From the NCBI GenBank assembly GCA_016865505.2, contig AP025252.1, forward strand, positions 1 to 64,000: a DNA stretch of 64,000 nt, written 5' to 3'. Source of the DNA: Bryobacterales bacterium F-183. GTDB lineage: Bacteria; Acidobacteriota; Terriglobia; Bryobacterales; Bryobacteraceae. The notes beneath the pieces were generated by a model. The model had not been told where the DNA came from and did no database searches. It saw only the letters and a list, made by a program, of their open reading frames with translations. Made by a program: the position numbers and the translations under genes. Each line of letters opens with the position of its first letter. Position 1 is the first letter of the stretch. Shown piece by piece: positions 54,513 to 63,926 of this stretch.

Positions 54513-55063
54513 TCGCCCGCCGGCGCTGATGTGGCGAGCCCCGCCAGGCGGCGTTGCGCGTCGCGCCGCAGGTCCGCGAGGCATGCCTGTTCCTTCGCGT
54601 CGAACAAACGTTCGGGCGCCAACAGAACCACTTCACGACCTTCATGCGTGAAGGCCGCGCTGGCGCAGCCGTTGTAGGAGTCCGAAGTGCTGAGCGGGCG
54701 CATGTCGCTGGCGGCTTCGGGCAATAGGGCGACCTCGTGTACGGCATCGGCGCGGAGAGCGATCGACGCACGGTCCGAGGTGCCTCGCAGGACGATCAGC
54801 GGCGAATAGAGCCCGGCGGGGACATCGGACAGGTTGAACATACGGCGCAGGGAGACGACGGGAGCGAGCGATCCGCGCAGATTGAGAAACCCTTCCACAG
54901 ACGGAGGACATCCCGCCGTGGTGGACAACTCGGCCATGTGTACGACCTCCGCGATGGCTCCGGTAGGAAAAGCAAAAAGCTGATCTCCTACGCTCGCAAT
55001 GAGGGCGTGCGGTCGCAAAATGCTCCAGGGCAAGGTTGTTTTCGAGGACGCTCCCAGCACCAA
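54509..55063 (-). CDS. cheW: CheW-like coupling protein, first gene of the operon
   Basis: This 184-residue protein has the CheW beta-barrel pattern (LFAFPTGAIAEVVHM, EGFLNLRGSLAPVVSLRRMFN). The start is uncertain: TTG at 55063 and GTG at 55060 are the available codons and there is no strong ribosome-binding site. It ends on the cheR ATG. It lies downstream of the TonB receptor gene, from which a hairpin separates it. Confidence 0.82.
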   Translation of the reverse strand: MVLGASSKTTLPWSILRPHALIASVGDQLFAFPTGAIAEVVHMAELSTTAGCPPSVEGFLNLRGSLAPVVSLRRMFNLSDVPAGLYSPLIVLRGTSDRASIALRADAVHEVALLPEAASDMRPLSTSDSYNGCASAAFTHEGREVVLLAPERLFDAKEQACLADLRRDAQRRLAGLATSAPAGE

Positions 55064-55073
55064 AATAGCAGAA

Positions 55074-55106
55074 GGGCTCCGGCGTGTTCACCACGCGGGA
55101 GCCCTT
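55074..55106. terminator. Hairpin between second receptor and chemosensory operon
   Basis: GGGCTCC-GGCGTG and CACGC-GGGAGCCC pair to make a long hairpin of about 12 bp with a short loop. On the + strand it is followed by TTTTT; on the minus strand, the direction of both genes, the following bases are less U-rich, so it may terminate only partly. Confidence 0.65.
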
Positions 55107-55129
55107 TTTGCTTGCGGTCAGAGAGTGTA

Positions 55130-58100
55130 CTAGAAGCGGTAGTGCAGACCGAACTGCAGAACGCGAGGATTGTTCTGCGTGGAGGTCATGCGGCCGAAGG
55201 TCGGGCTGTTGATGAACTGATCACCCGAGTAGAAGAACGCATTGTTGAACGCGTTGAAGGCGTCCATGCGAAGTTCCACGCGGTGCGATTCCGTGATCGG
55301 CACGGTCTTGGCGAGGCTGAAGTCGGCGTTGAACCAGGTGGGACCGGTGAACACGCGACGGGCCAGCGAGCCGAGCGTACCGGCAGCCGGGTTGAAGAAC
55401 GCCTGACCGGAGAAGGGAGCCGTGCCGTCCGCGGAAGTACCACGGCCGTCGGTGCCCAGCGCTCCAGCGGAGATGATGTACGGACCGTTGCCAGCCATGC
55501 GCGGCGTGACGATCGAGCTCAACTGATCCATCGTCAAGGTCGTGGAGGCAGTGTTGTTCGAGGTGGAACGGGCGGCACGGTTGAGCGTAGCGCGTTCGGA
55601 GAAGATCGAGAACGGGTTGCCGCTCTGGTACTGCATGAGGCTGGCGATCGACCAGCCGGAGACGATCCGGTTGGTGAGGCCATTGGCGCCGCTCAGGAAC
55701 TTACGGCCGCGGCCGAACGGAAGTTCGAACACGAAGTTGGTCTTGAAGGAGTGGGGAACGTTGAACGACGTGATGGTCTTTTCCAACTGAGCGTTGTTGG
55801 CGTCGAGGAACGCTTCAAAGCTCGTCTGGCCGGTGCCGTCGGTGTCGCTCAGGCCCTTGGAGAAGGTGTAGTTGGCCTGGAACTGGAAGCCCGAGGCAAA
55901 GCGCTTCGAGTAATCCACCTGGAATGCGTTGTAGGTGGAGTTCGAATAGTTGTTCAACATGTTGGCGGCGATGCCGAACGGATTCCGGAAGAAGTTCACC
56001 GGAGAGGTCGAACGGGCACCAGCCAGCGAGTTGGTGTTGTAGAAGTTGGCGAGTTCGGCCACTTCGCCCGTCTGGATGAAGTTGCGAACCGTGGCGTTCG
56101 TCAGAGCGCCGCCGGCGTTCGCACCACCCAAACCGATGAGCGGGAACACGGTGAGAGGCTGCGTGCCTGGGCCCTGGTAGGCCGGATTGAAGCCCAAACC
56201 AGCGTTCTGCGAGGCAATGCCGTTGGCTTGCGCACGGCGGAAGTCCTCGAGGAAGCCGCGTTCGTTGATGTTGATCTGGTTGTAGTCAAACGAGCGGAAC
56301 AGCTTGGTGCCCTTGTTGCCGACGTAGCGGGCTTCGAGCACGCCACCGCCGATCTGGCGCTGGATGCTGAAGTTCCACTGCTGGACGTAAGGAGTAACGA
56401 GGTTGGGGTTGACGGTACCGAAGGCGCCGGTGGGGTTGAGCAGGAAGTTGTCCTGGAACGTACGCGGCACCTTGTAAGCCGGCTGGCTCACTTCGGGGCG
56501 GGCGGCAAGAGCGCCGCGCAGCGCCGTGTCGGTACGGCCGAGCGACAGACCGGAGTTGGTTTCCACGGCATTCTGGATGCTGCGGATGTGGCTGTCGTTG
56601 ACGTAGTTCATGCTGTAGCCCATGCGGACGGCCGTCTTGCCATCGCCACGAACGTCCCACACCAAACCAATGTTGGGAGCAAAGTTGTTCATGTCGCGGT
56701 TGTAGAGCGGACGGCCCGCGGCGGAACCCGCGAAGTCCAGAGTGGAGGTCGGGGTCAGCAGCGAGGTCAGCGCGTTACCGTTGGTGGCAACCGGCGTCAG
56801 GTAGAGACCGTTGGTTTCGTTGATGCGAGCGAAGTATTCCCAGCGGACGCCCATGTTCAGGGTCAGGCCGCGGCGCACGCGCCACGAATCCTGGCCGAAG
56901 AACGCGAACGAGTCGTTGGTCTGGTTACGAACGTTGGACTGGCCGGGGACGAAACCGCTGTTGCGATCGGCAACGTTGAAGGTACGGCTGGCGGTGTTCA
57001 GCAGACCGGCGATGTTCGACAGGAGAGTGTTGGCGTTGGTGATGTCGGCGGCTGCGGCACCGGGCAGTTCGGCAGTGGAGACGCCGCGCTGATTGGTGTT
57101 GATGCCCAGGTTATAGGTGGGCACGATGCCCGCGTCGTTGTACGAACGCACGCGGATGAACTGCAACTGCGCGCCGAAGCTGATCTGGTGCTTACCCTTT
57201 ACCCAGTTGGCGGTGTCCAGGAAGTTGTAGGTCTTGACGTTGCGGCCCTGGGGCAACAGCGTTTCGACGGGATTCGAGAACAACAGGCCACCGACGAAGT
57301 ACGCCGGTTGGGGATCGGAGCTGATGAAGCTGGCCGGGGCGAAGTTGAAGCCGCCGCGAAGTTCGTTGGTCAGGGTGGCGGAGGGGGTCCAGCGCCAGGT
57401 ACCGGACACAAGGTTGCGCTTGTCGCTGTTGGTGATGGCGCCGACCGGGGTGAAGCCGGTGGCGGTCACTGTGGGACGATCGACGATGTCGCGGTTCCAG
57501 ATGTAGCTGCCGGCGAACGAGTTCTTCTCGTTGAGGTAGTAGTCGGCCTTGGCAGTGACGTTTTCGCGCGAGCGGTTGCTGCGGCGGACGAAAGAATAAC
57601 CAGCCGTATTGCGCAGCAGGGTTTCCGTGGAGTCGCCAACGCGGAAGTTGTTGATGGCCGAACCCGTGGGCATCAGGCCGAGAACCTTAGCCATTTCCGA
57701 ATCGGCAGACTGGCCGGTGGCCGTGAGCAGGTTGACCTTGCGGGTTTCGCCGCCAGCCACGTAGGTGAAGATGCCGCGGCGGGCGTCGTCGGTGAGGATC
57801 GTGCGGTTCACGGACGACTGCTGGCGCAGGCGCAGACCTTCGGCGTTGAAGTAGTAGAACAGCTTGTCCTTCTTGATGGGACCGCCGAGCGATCCGCCAA
57901 ACTGGTTCTGGTTCAGGAACGGCAGCGCGACGCCGTCGCGATTGTTGAACCAGTTGTTGGCCGCAAACTTGTTGTTGCGGTTGTACCAGTAGGCCGAGCC
58001 ATGCAGGCTGTTGGTGCCCGACGGGGTGATGAACGCGACCTGTCCCACACCATTGCCCTGAGAAGCATTCGTGTTGGAGGTCGCGATGGTCATTTCACCC

Positions 58101-58750
58101 ACCTGGTCGGTGAGCACCATGTTCGGAAGGAAGTCCAGCGCGTTGGTGCGGATGAAGTTGTCCTGGATATTGATGCCGTCGATGGTGACGTTGGAGTACG
58201 TCACGCGGAGACCGTTGATGGTGGTGCCGGTGCGGCCGTTGCTACCGACACCTGCCTGGGTGGCGATCAGAGCCAGGGGGCTGCGATTCAACTGCGGCAG
58301 CTTGGCGATCTGGGCGTTGGTGACGGTGCTGGAGATTTCCGCGTTGTTGGTTTGCACCGTTGTGACAGCGGCGGAAACTTCGATGGTCTCACTGGTGGAG
58401 GAGACGGAGACCTTGGTCGCGGGCAGACTGGTCTCACGTGCTGTATCTACCTTCACATTCGCAATGGCTTCTTTGGCAAAGCCCGAGGCGGTGATGGTGA
58501 TCTTGTAGACGGCGGGACGCAGCGAAAGGAACGAGTAAACGCCATCTTCCTTCGTGGTGACAGAGGCAATGACAGCGTCCGAGCCGGCTAGCGACAGGTC
58601 AACCTTCGCTCCCGGGATCGCAGCACCGGCTGGATCGATAACCGATCCCCTGATGCTGCCTGAAGTTTGTGCGACGAGCGGTGCGGTGGCAAGCGCAATG
58701 CAAGCCAGCACAGCCGCAAATACAGTGTTGCGACGAAATGCTGATGTCAA
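55130..58750 (-). CDS. TonB-dependent receptor-like protein with carboxypeptidase-regulatory-like domain (second copy)
   Basis: The 1,206-residue protein has a signal peptide (FAAVLACIALATAPLVAQ), a CarboxypepD_reg domain (SIRGSVIDPAGAAIPGAKVDLSL, SFLSLRPAVYKITITASGF), plug (NAEISSTVTNAQIAKLPQLN) and a long barrel that ends VLQFGLHYRF with the terminal phenylalanine expected for outer-membrane sorting. It has the same domain order as the receptor at 30736 but is clearly divergent in sequence. No SusD or other partner is next to it. An uninterrupted + strand reading of over 1,200 codons runs across it and is treated as an artefact. Confidence 0.92.
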   Translation of the reverse strand: MTSAFRRNTVFAAVLACIALATAPLVAQTSGSIRGSVIDPAGAAIPGAKVDLSLAGSDAVIASVTTKEDGVYSFLSLRPAVYKITITASGFAKEAIANVKVDTARETSLPATKVSVSSTSETIEVSAAVTTVQTNNAEISSTVTNAQIAKLPQLNRSPLALIATQAGVGSNGRTGTTINGLRVTYSNVTIDGINIQDNFIRTNALDFLPNMVLTDQVGEMTIATSNTNASQGNGVGQVAFITPSGTNSLHGSAYWYNRNNKFAANNWFNNRDGVALPFLNQNQFGGSLGGPIKKDKLFYYFNAEGLRLRQQSSVNRTILTDDARRGIFTYVAGGETRKVNLLTATGQSADSEMAKVLGLMPTGSAINNFRVGDSTETLLRNTAGYSFVRRSNRSRENVTAKADYYLNEKNSFAGSYIWNRDIVDRPTVTATGFTPVGAITNSDKRNLVSGTWRWTPSATLTNELRGGFNFAPASFISSDPQPAYFVGGLLFSNPVETLLPQGRNVKTYNFLDTANWVKGKHQISFGAQLQFIRVRSYNDAGIVPTYNLGINTNQRGVSTAELPGAAAADITNANTLLSNIAGLLNTASRTFNVADRNSGFVPGQSNVRNQTNDSFAFFGQDSWRVRRGLTLNMGVRWEYFARINETNGLYLTPVATNGNALTSLLTPTSTLDFAGSAAGRPLYNRDMNNFAPNIGLVWDVRGDGKTAVRMGYSMNYVNDSHIRSIQNAVETNSGLSLGRTDTALRGALAARPEVSQPAYKVPRTFQDNFLLNPTGAFGTVNPNLVTPYVQQWNFSIQRQIGGGVLEARYVGNKGTKLFRSFDYNQININERGFLEDFRRAQANGIASQNAGLGFNPAYQGPGTQPLTVFPLIGLGGANAGGALTNATVRNFIQTGEVAELANFYNTNSLAGARSTSPVNFFRNPFGIAANMLNNYSNSTYNAFQVDYSKRFASGFQFQANYTFSKGLSDTDGTGQTSFEAFLDANNAQLEKTITSFNVPHSFKTNFVFELPFGRGRKFLSGANGLTNRIVSGWSIASLMQYQSGNPFSIFSERATLNRAARSTSNNTASTTLTMDQLSSIVTPRMAGNGPYIISAGALGTDGRGTSADGTAPFSGQAFFNPAAGTLGSLARRVFTGPTWFNADFSLAKTVPITESHRVELRMDAFNAFNNAFFYSGDQFINSPTFGRMTSTQNNPRVLQFGLHYRF

Positions 58751-58921
58751 GAAGTGTTTCCTCTAAGAGCATTAGAGGGACTGGAGGAGGATATTGCTAA
58801 TGTGGACACACGTCGGCACGAGGACGTGAAACGCGTGCAAAAACACTAACCAGTACTACCTTAGCCCCAACTAGATGGACTGATTTTAACTTACTTTCTT
58901 CGAGATGTGAAGCAGAATTTA

Positions 58922-59227
58922 TCAAACTCGTAATAACCGCATCATCTCGGCAAATGAGATGTAGACATTGATGCCGCCGAGTCCGGTGAGGGCTCCACGA
59001 AAATAGTTGCTTTCCCAAAGATCCAGCAAAAAGATGTGTTGGCTAGGGAACCAATTCTGGTTCCACGCCTCCATCCAGGGGAAAACCATCAGGAAAACGC
59101 CCACTTCAAAGCAGATCACCACGCCGATCAGCGACAGCGCCTTGCTCCACACGCTGCGGGGCGCGGGCGCGTCGGGCTGCTGTGTTGGCGTGGATGGTGG
59201 CGGAACTTCGGGCGAAGTAGGCTGCAT
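58922..59227 (-). CDS. Small membrane protein downstream of rnhB
   Basis: The ATG at 59227 (5 bases from the rnhB stop) gives 101 residues: a polar, Pro/Gln-rich start (MQPTSPEVPPPSTPTQQ) then two hydrophobic helices (ALSLIGVVICFEVGVFLMVF and ALTGLGGINVYISFAEMM). The gene is probably the last of the ffh-rnhB operon. No family recognised. Confidence 0.6.
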   Translation of the reverse strand: MQPTSPEVPPPSTPTQQPDAPAPRSVWSKALSLIGVVICFEVGVFLMVFPWMEAWNQNWFPSQHIFLLDLWESNYFRGALTGLGGINVYISFAEMMRLLRV

Positions 59228-59232
59228 AGAAT

Positions 59233-59898
59233 CTAGGCGGCGGCTCCCTCTGCAAAGAGTCCACGCTGGCGTACGGGTTCGAAGCTGAACCGGTGCAGCC
59301 ACGTCGGACCGTGCTCGCGAATCGCGGCCAGATGTTCGGGCGTGTAATATCCCTTGTGCTTGGCCAGCCCGTACTGCGGAAAGACGCGGTCCCATTCGAG
59401 CATCGCGGCGTCGCGCGCCACCTTGGCGACGATCGACGCGGCGGCGATGGATTGGCAGCGCATGTCGCCCTTGATGAGCGACTTCTGTGCAATCGCCAGG
59501 TCCACGGTGCAGCAATCCACCAAAAGATAATCGGGCCGTACAGCAAGCTGTTCTACGGCCCGTTTCATGGCAAGCCGGGCGGCCTGCAGGATGTTGATGC
59601 GGTCAATCTCGAAGCAGTCTGCGGCACCGACGGCCCAGGCGATGGCGCGTTCGCGGATGCGTTCGGCCAGCACTTCGCGGCGCTCGGAGTCGAGCAGTTT
59701 CGAGTCGTTGAGTCCGCGGATGGGCTTGTCCGGATCGAGGATCACGGCACCGGCAAATACGGGCCCAAATAGACAGCCGCGGCCGACTTCATCGACTCCG
59801 GCAATTTGAGACGCACCATCGGCGCGGGCGGCGCGTTCAAACGCTCCGCCGCACTTATAGGTAGCCCGGGTTGCCTTCTTCTTCGTTCCGGCGAGCAA
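59233..59898 (-). CDS. rnhB: Ribonuclease HII
   Basis: RNase HII removes ribonucleotides from DNA. The 221-residue protein has the motif AGVDEVGRGCLFGPVFAGAV near residue 35 with the catalytic DE, and downstream acidic residues in DYLLVDCC. It is in the conserved position after rplS. Confidence 0.95.
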   Translation of the reverse strand: MLAGTKKKATRATYKCGGAFERAARADGASQIAGVDEVGRGCLFGPVFAGAVILDPDKPIRGLNDSKLLDSERREVLAERIRERAIAWAVGAADCFEIDRINILQAARLAMKRAVEQLAVRPDYLLVDCCTVDLAIAQKSLIKGDMRCQSIAAASIVAKVARDAAMLEWDRVFPQYGLAKHKGYYTPEHLAAIREHGPTWLHRFSFEPVRQRGLFAEGAAA

Positions 59899-59911
59899 GC
59901 TGTTTTGGCTA

Positions 59912-60271
59912 CTAGGATGCGTAGTTGTCGCGTTCTTTGAGGCGGGCAGCCTTGCCCTTCAAACCGCGCAGATAGTAGAGCTTGGACTGGCGGACCTTAC
60001 CAGTACGCACCACTTCGATGCTGTCGACCACGGGAGCCTGGACCGGGAAGATGCGCTCCACGCCGGTGCCGAAGGAGATCTTGCGCACCGTGATGGTCTC
60101 GCTCATGCCGCTGTTGTTGCGGGCAATCAGGACGCCTTCATACGCCTGCAGGCGTTCCTTTTCACCTTCCTTGATCTTCACCTGGACGCGAACCGTGTCG
60201 CCGATCCGGATCGCCGGGAGCGTGGCCTTCTTGTTCGAGTCGTAAACCTTCTGCAGGAGCGAGTTCATCAT
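59912..60271 (-). CDS. rplS: 50S ribosomal protein L19
   Basis: L19 is a 119-residue protein at the subunit interface. The product starts [20 protein letters not shown] and has the family core [59 protein letters not shown] lies before the ATG. Its start lies inside the 3' end of trmD. Confidence 0.96.
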   Translation of the reverse strand: MMNSLLQKVYDSNKKATLPAIRIGDTVRVQVKIKEGEKERLQAYEGVLIARNNSGMSETITVRKISFGTGVERIFPVQAPVVDSIEVVRTGKVRQSKLYYLRGLKGKAARLKERDNYAS

Positions 60272-61061
60272 GATGTTGTATTCCTTCTAGTTCTTCGAGC
60301 AAGCCTGCTGGTAACAGGTCGGGCCTTGACTGCGCGGTCCTTCGGAGCGCGGTCTCAAGGCGCCACTTGCGTATCTCTTCATGGTTCCCTTGGAGCAGTA
60401 CGTCGGGAACCTTCCAGCCACGAAACTCCGCCGGCCGGGTAAACTGCGGGCAATCGAGCAACTGCAACTCGCGGGACCCTTTGAAGCGCTTGCCTCGCGC
60501 GTCCCTGCCCTTCTTCCAAACCTTGTCCTCGACATTGAGGACGCTATAGGACTCGTTGATGGTCGAGTCCTGGTTGCCGACCACGCCGGGCAACAGCCTC
60601 GCGACGCTATCGACGATCACCGCCGCGGCCAACTCGCCGCCGCTCAACACAAAATCGCCGATGGACACCTCTTCGTCCACCAGATGGTCCGACACCCGGG
60701 CATCGACGCCCTCGTATCGTCCACAAATCAACACTAACCGGTCCAGACTGGCCGCCCATTCGCGGGCGACTTGCTGATCGTACGTCCGGCCCGATGCCGA
60801 TACCAGCACGACCCTGGTTCGCGGACCGCGTTCCGGAACGATCGCTTCCACTGCCGCAAACACCGGTTCCGGCTTGAGCAGCATGCCTTCGCCACCGCCG
60901 AACGGCCGGTCATCCACCATGCGATGCTTGTCGAACGCCCAGTTTCGAAGATCATGCACTTCGATTCCGAGCAGCCCGGACTTTACCGCCTGGCCGACCA
61001 CCCCGTACGCGAATGGACCGCGAAAGAACTCCGGGAAGATCGTGACGACATCGAACTTCAA
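60162..61061 (-). CDS. trmD: tRNA (guanine-N1-)-methyltransferase
   Basis: TrmD methylates G37 of some tRNAs. The chosen TTG at 61061 overlaps the rimM stop (TTGA). The family motifs [19 protein letters not shown] near the N-terminus, [13 protein letters not shown] near residue 110, [11 protein letters not shown] near 133 and the C-terminal [10 protein letters not shown] near 245 are seen. The open frame continues past the usual end for about 40 extra residues, overlapping rplS by 110 bases, so either the C-terminus is extended or a stop has been lost by an indel. The N-terminal part of the frame (to 61259) is upstream of the real start. Confidence 0.9.
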   Translation of the reverse strand: MKFDVVTIFPEFFRGPFAYGVVGQAVKSGLLGIEVHDLRNWAFDKHRMVDDRPFGGGEGMLLKPEPVFAAVEAIVPERGPRTRVVLVSASGRTYDQQVAREWAASLDRLVLICGRYEGVDARVSDHLVDEEVSIGDFVLSGGELAAAVIVDSVARLLPGVVGNQDSTINESYSVLNVEDKVWKKGRDARGKRFKGSRELQLLDCPQFTRPAEFRGWKVPDVLLQGNHEEIRKWRLETALRRTAQSRPDLLPAGLLEELEGIQHHDELAPAEGLRLEQEGHAPGDPDRRHGSRPGEDQGR

Positions 61062-61573
61062 TTCAGTTCCCGCAAGCCTTCCGGCAGATCCAGCGTTACC
61101 CTGCGAGCCTCGACATCGATCTCTCGAAAGATCTCGCGATTGAAGGGCACCAGATACGTCCTGCCGTTCTCTTCGACATCGAACCAGGTCAACCCTGGTC
61201 CTTCCTGCCAACCGGCGACCGTACCGATCGGGGAACCCTGCGGATCGAAGGCTTGGCAACCTACGATGTCGTCGAAGAAGTACTCGCCTTCCTCAAGTTC
61301 CACACGCTCGTCGGCCGGGACACAAACATCGAATCCGGCAAACGGTTCGGCAGCGCTGATCGAATCGATCCCGGCAAACTGAAACACAGGCTCACCGCGA
61401 AAATCCCAGACACGCTCTACTTCCATTTCGCGCGTCTCGGTTCCGGCCTTTACCAGAAACACCCGATTCAGTTTTTGAAACCGCTCCGGGTGACTGGTGA
61501 GCGAGTCACCAATGAGTTCGCCCTTGTTCCCGCGCGTACGGCGCAGGTGGGCGATCGCAATGAGATCGGCCAC
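61058..61573 (-). CDS. rimM: Ribosome maturation factor RimM
   Basis: RimM helps assemble the 30S head domain. The 171-residue protein starts with GTG on the last base of the KH gene stop. The N-terminal barrel has AIAHLRRTRGNKGELIGDSLT and the C-terminal PRC-barrel has EGEYFFDDIVGCQAFDPQGSPIGTVAGWQ and RTYLVPFNREIFREID. It is coupled with both neighbours. Confidence 0.92.
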   Translation of the reverse strand: MADLIAIAHLRRTRGNKGELIGDSLTSHPERFQKLNRVFLVKAGTETREMEVERVWDFRGEPVFQFAGIDSISAAEPFAGFDVCVPADERVELEEGEYFFDDIVGCQAFDPQGSPIGTVAGWQEGPGLTWFDVEENGRTYLVPFNREIFREIDVEARRVTLDLPEGLRELN

Positions 61574-61812
61574 TATTCCAGAATTTCGAGGTTGTACGTA
61601 CGGTCGAGCTTCATGCCGGCGGCGCCCAGCAGGGTACGGATCGACCGGGCGGTACGCCCCTGCTTGCCGATCACCTTCCCCACGTCGCCCGGCGCGACCT
61701 TCAACTCGAGCACCGTGACGCGCTCGCCCTGCACCTCGTTCACCGACACCTGGTCCGGTTCGTCCACGAGAGCTTTTGCGATTTCCTCGACCAATCCCTT
61801 AACGCTTGCCAT
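61573..61812 (-). CDS. khpA: KH-domain RNA-binding protein (KhpA)
   Basis: The 79-residue protein is a single KH domain with the GxxG loop VIGKQGRTA near residue 52. KhpA is a small RNA-binding partner that modulates translation of division genes in several bacteria. Its place between rpsP and rimM is typical. Confidence 0.9.
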   Translation of the reverse strand: MASVKGLVEEIAKALVDEPDQVSVNEVQGERVTVLELKVAPGDVGKVIGKQGRTARSIRTLLGAAGMKLDRTYNLEILE

Positions 61813-61846
61813 CTCTTGTTGCCAGTGACCCGCCTGATTGTAGCAA

Positions 61847-62110
61847 CTAGGCGGCCGGGGTGGTGGCAGCGGCTTCGGCCGGGTTGTTCTTGAGCAGGCG
61901 CGCCACGGTGTCGGACGGCTGGGCGCCGCACTTCATCCAATAGGCGATGCGCTCGTGGTTCAACTTCACATGCGTCGGCTGCATCACGGGGTTGTACTGG
62001 CCCACGATTTCGATCGCGCGCGAGTCACGGGCGCGTTCCTTATCGATCACCACTACGCGATAGCTGGGGCGCTTCTTGGTACCGAATCGCGCCATACGAA
62101 TCATCAACAT
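61847..62110 (-). CDS. rpsP: 30S ribosomal protein S16
   Basis: This 87-residue protein ([41 protein letters not shown]) matches S16 throughout, with an alanine/threonine-rich tail added at the C-terminus. It is cotranscribed after ffh and before the KH gene. Confidence 0.95.
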   Translation of the reverse strand: MLMIRMARFGTKKRPSYRVVVIDKERARDSRAIEIVGQYNPVMQPTHVKLNHERIAYWMKCGAQPSDTVARLLKNNPAEAAATTPAA

Positions 62111-62145
62111 TGTCTTCTCTAACTCCTACTAAAATCTCTTGCTGT

Positions 62146-63534
62146 TTAACCGAACATGCCGCCGGGGCCGCCAAAGCCGCCGGGCAACTTGAATTTGCTA
62201 AGTTTCTTGCTCAGATTGCCCACGCCGCCACCGGCGCCACCCGTGATCATACGCATCATCTTGCGGGCTTCACCGTACTGCTTGAGCAACTGATTGACTT
62301 CCTGAACGCTCGTTCCGCTGCCTTTGGCGATACGGCGGCGGCGGGCGCCATTGATCATGAGGTGGTTGTTGCGCTCTTGCGGGGTCATCGAGTCGACGAT
62401 GGCCACCACGCGGGTGATTTCCTTTTCGTCGACCTTGGCCTCTTTGAGCATTTTCATCGGACCGACGTTGGGCATCATGCCAAGGAGCGAGTCCAGCCCG
62501 CCCAGCTTGCGCAGTTGCTTCATCTGGTCGCGGAAGTCGGCGAGGGAAAACTCATTTTCGATGAGCTTGCGCTGCATCTCCTCAGCCTGCTTCTGATCGA
62601 TGTTTTCCTGTACCTTTTCGATCAGGCTGAGCACGTCGCCCATGCCGAGAATACGGTCGGCAACGCGGTCCGGGTGGAAGGGTTCGAGCGCGTCGGACTT
62701 TTCGCCGACACCAACAAATTTGAGCGGCTGGCCAGTGACAGCGCGAATGGAAAGGGCTGCGCCACCGCGGGCGTCGCCGTCCATCTTGGTGAGGATGACG
62801 CCGGAGATCCCTAAGCGCTTGTGGAACTCTTCCGCGGATTTGACGGCGTCCTGACCGGTCATCGCGTCGGCGACGAACAGGATTTCGGCGGGGTTCAGCA
62901 GGTCTTTGATCTGCTGGAGTTCGCTCATCAACTCGTCGTCGATGTGAAGGCGTCCGGCAGTGTCGACGAGCAGGATGTCGCGGCCGGAGTTGGTGGCTTC
63001 GCGGCGGGCGGCCTTGACGAGCGCGAGCGGCTGATTGGCCTCTTCGGGCGTACCTTCGTAGATCGGGATGCCGACGCTTTTGGCGACAACGGCGAGTTGC
63101 TGGCGGGCAGCGGGACGGTAGACGTCCACCGATACGAGATACGGCTTGTGGCCGTTTTTCGAGAGGAACTTGGCGAGCTTGCCGGTGGAGGTGGTCTTAC
63201 CGGAGCCTTGGAGACCGACGATAAGGATCGGCGACGGCGGTTCATTCGAGAGGCGAAGCTTCGACTGGTGGGTGCCCAGCATCTTCACCATCTCATCTCG
63301 GACGATTTTGATGACCTGCTGTGTAGGCGAAAGAGCCGTAAGGACTTCTTCGCCCATGGCCTTTTCTTTGATGCCTTCGATCAGTTGTTTGACAACGCGG
63401 AAATGCACGTCGGCTTCGAGGAGAGCGACACGGATTTCCCGTAGCGCGGACTCCATGTTTTCCGCCGTGAGTTTCCCTTCGCCGCGCAGGTTTTTAAAAA
63501 CCCGCTGCAGCTTTTCTGAGAGGTTGTCGAACAT
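62146..63534 (-). CDS. ffh: Signal recognition particle protein Ffh
   Basis: Ffh is the SRP54 GTPase that targets nascent membrane proteins. The 462-residue protein has the GTPase P-loop GLQGSGKTTSTGKL near residue 107, DTAGR near 190, TKMDGDARGG near 247 and a methionine-rich M domain (LGMMPNVGPM, SVQEVNQLLKQYGEARKMM). It is the first gene of the ffh-rpsP-khpA-rimM-trmD-rplS-rnhB cluster. Confidence 0.97.
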   Translation of the reverse strand: MFDNLSEKLQRVFKNLRGEGKLTAENMESALREIRVALLEADVHFRVVKQLIEGIKEKAMGEEVLTALSPTQQVIKIVRDEMVKMLGTHQSKLRLSNEPPSPILIVGLQGSGKTTSTGKLAKFLSKNGHKPYLVSVDVYRPAARQQLAVVAKSVGIPIYEGTPEEANQPLALVKAARREATNSGRDILLVDTAGRLHIDDELMSELQQIKDLLNPAEILFVADAMTGQDAVKSAEEFHKRLGISGVILTKMDGDARGGAALSIRAVTGQPLKFVGVGEKSDALEPFHPDRVADRILGMGDVLSLIEKVQENIDQKQAEEMQRKLIENEFSLADFRDQMKQLRKLGGLDSLLGMMPNVGPMKMLKEAKVDEKEITRVVAIVDSMTPQERNNHLMINGARRRRIAKGSGTSVQEVNQLLKQYGEARKMMRMITGGAGGGVGNLSKKLSKFKLPGGFGGPGGMFG

Positions 63535-63619
63535 GACGTTCTGAAAAACTGATTCAAACTGCTGATCTTTGGGGAGTTAGCGCGCAGGCACACTTCCGCT
63601 GATGGTGGGCAGCCTTCTC

Positions 63620-63648
63620 ATTATAGCGATTTTTCCCTGTTTCGGGAC
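63620..63648 (-). promoter_or_regulatory. Candidate ffh promoter
   Basis: On the minus strand, a perfect TATAAT -10 (63620-63625) lies about 85 bases upstream of the ffh ATG. The -35 region at about 63643-63648 reads GTCCCG, a poor match. Confidence 0.4.
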
Positions 63649-63689
63649 AGCCGCCCTGCGCGATGCTTGATTTGGCCTACACTGGAGGC

Positions 63690-63923
63690 ATGCAAGGCTT
63701 GGATTGGGCCGAATGTCCGCTGGTTGAAAGTGTGCCCGGAAAGGTGAGCGGCGCCTGGGTACTTCGCGGCACCCGAACGCCAGTAAAGGTCCTTTTCGAG
63801 AATCTGGAGGCCGGGCTTTCGATAGATGAGTTGGTCGAACAGTTCCCGGTGACTCATGAAGAGATGCAAGGGCTGCTCGCATTCGTAGCACGATCGCTCG
63901 AGAAAGAACCGGCATTCGGCTGA
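63690..63923 (+). CDS. DUF433 domain protein, probable antitoxin
   Basis: The product is about 77 residues from the ATG at 63690. The GGAGG at 63684-63688 is too close to it, so an in-frame TTG at 63699 is possible, and an upstream ATG at 63663 is also open. It has the DUF433 pattern: SVPGKVSGAWVLRGTRTPVKVLFENLEAGLSIDELVEQFP, a short winged-helix fold. Such proteins usually sit next to a DUF5615 protein as a toxin-antitoxin pair; here the partner starts 3 bases downstream. Confidence 0.85.
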   Translation: MQGLDWAECPLVESVPGKVSGAWVLRGTRTPVKVLFENLEAGLSIDELVEQFPVTHEEMQGLLAFVARSLEKEPAFG

Positions 63924-63926
63924 GCC

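Noticed and set aside
54737-58591. A + strand open frame of more than 1,200 codons
   Set aside because: It lies opposite the receptor gene, has no recognisable domain or signal and a low-complexity composition (Val/Glu/Arg-rich). The minus strand gene has a complete family architecture.
60162-61259. TrmD starting at 61259
   Set aside because: The added 66 residues have no homology to TrmD and overlap rimM; the TTG at 61061 fits the family start and couples to the rimM stop.
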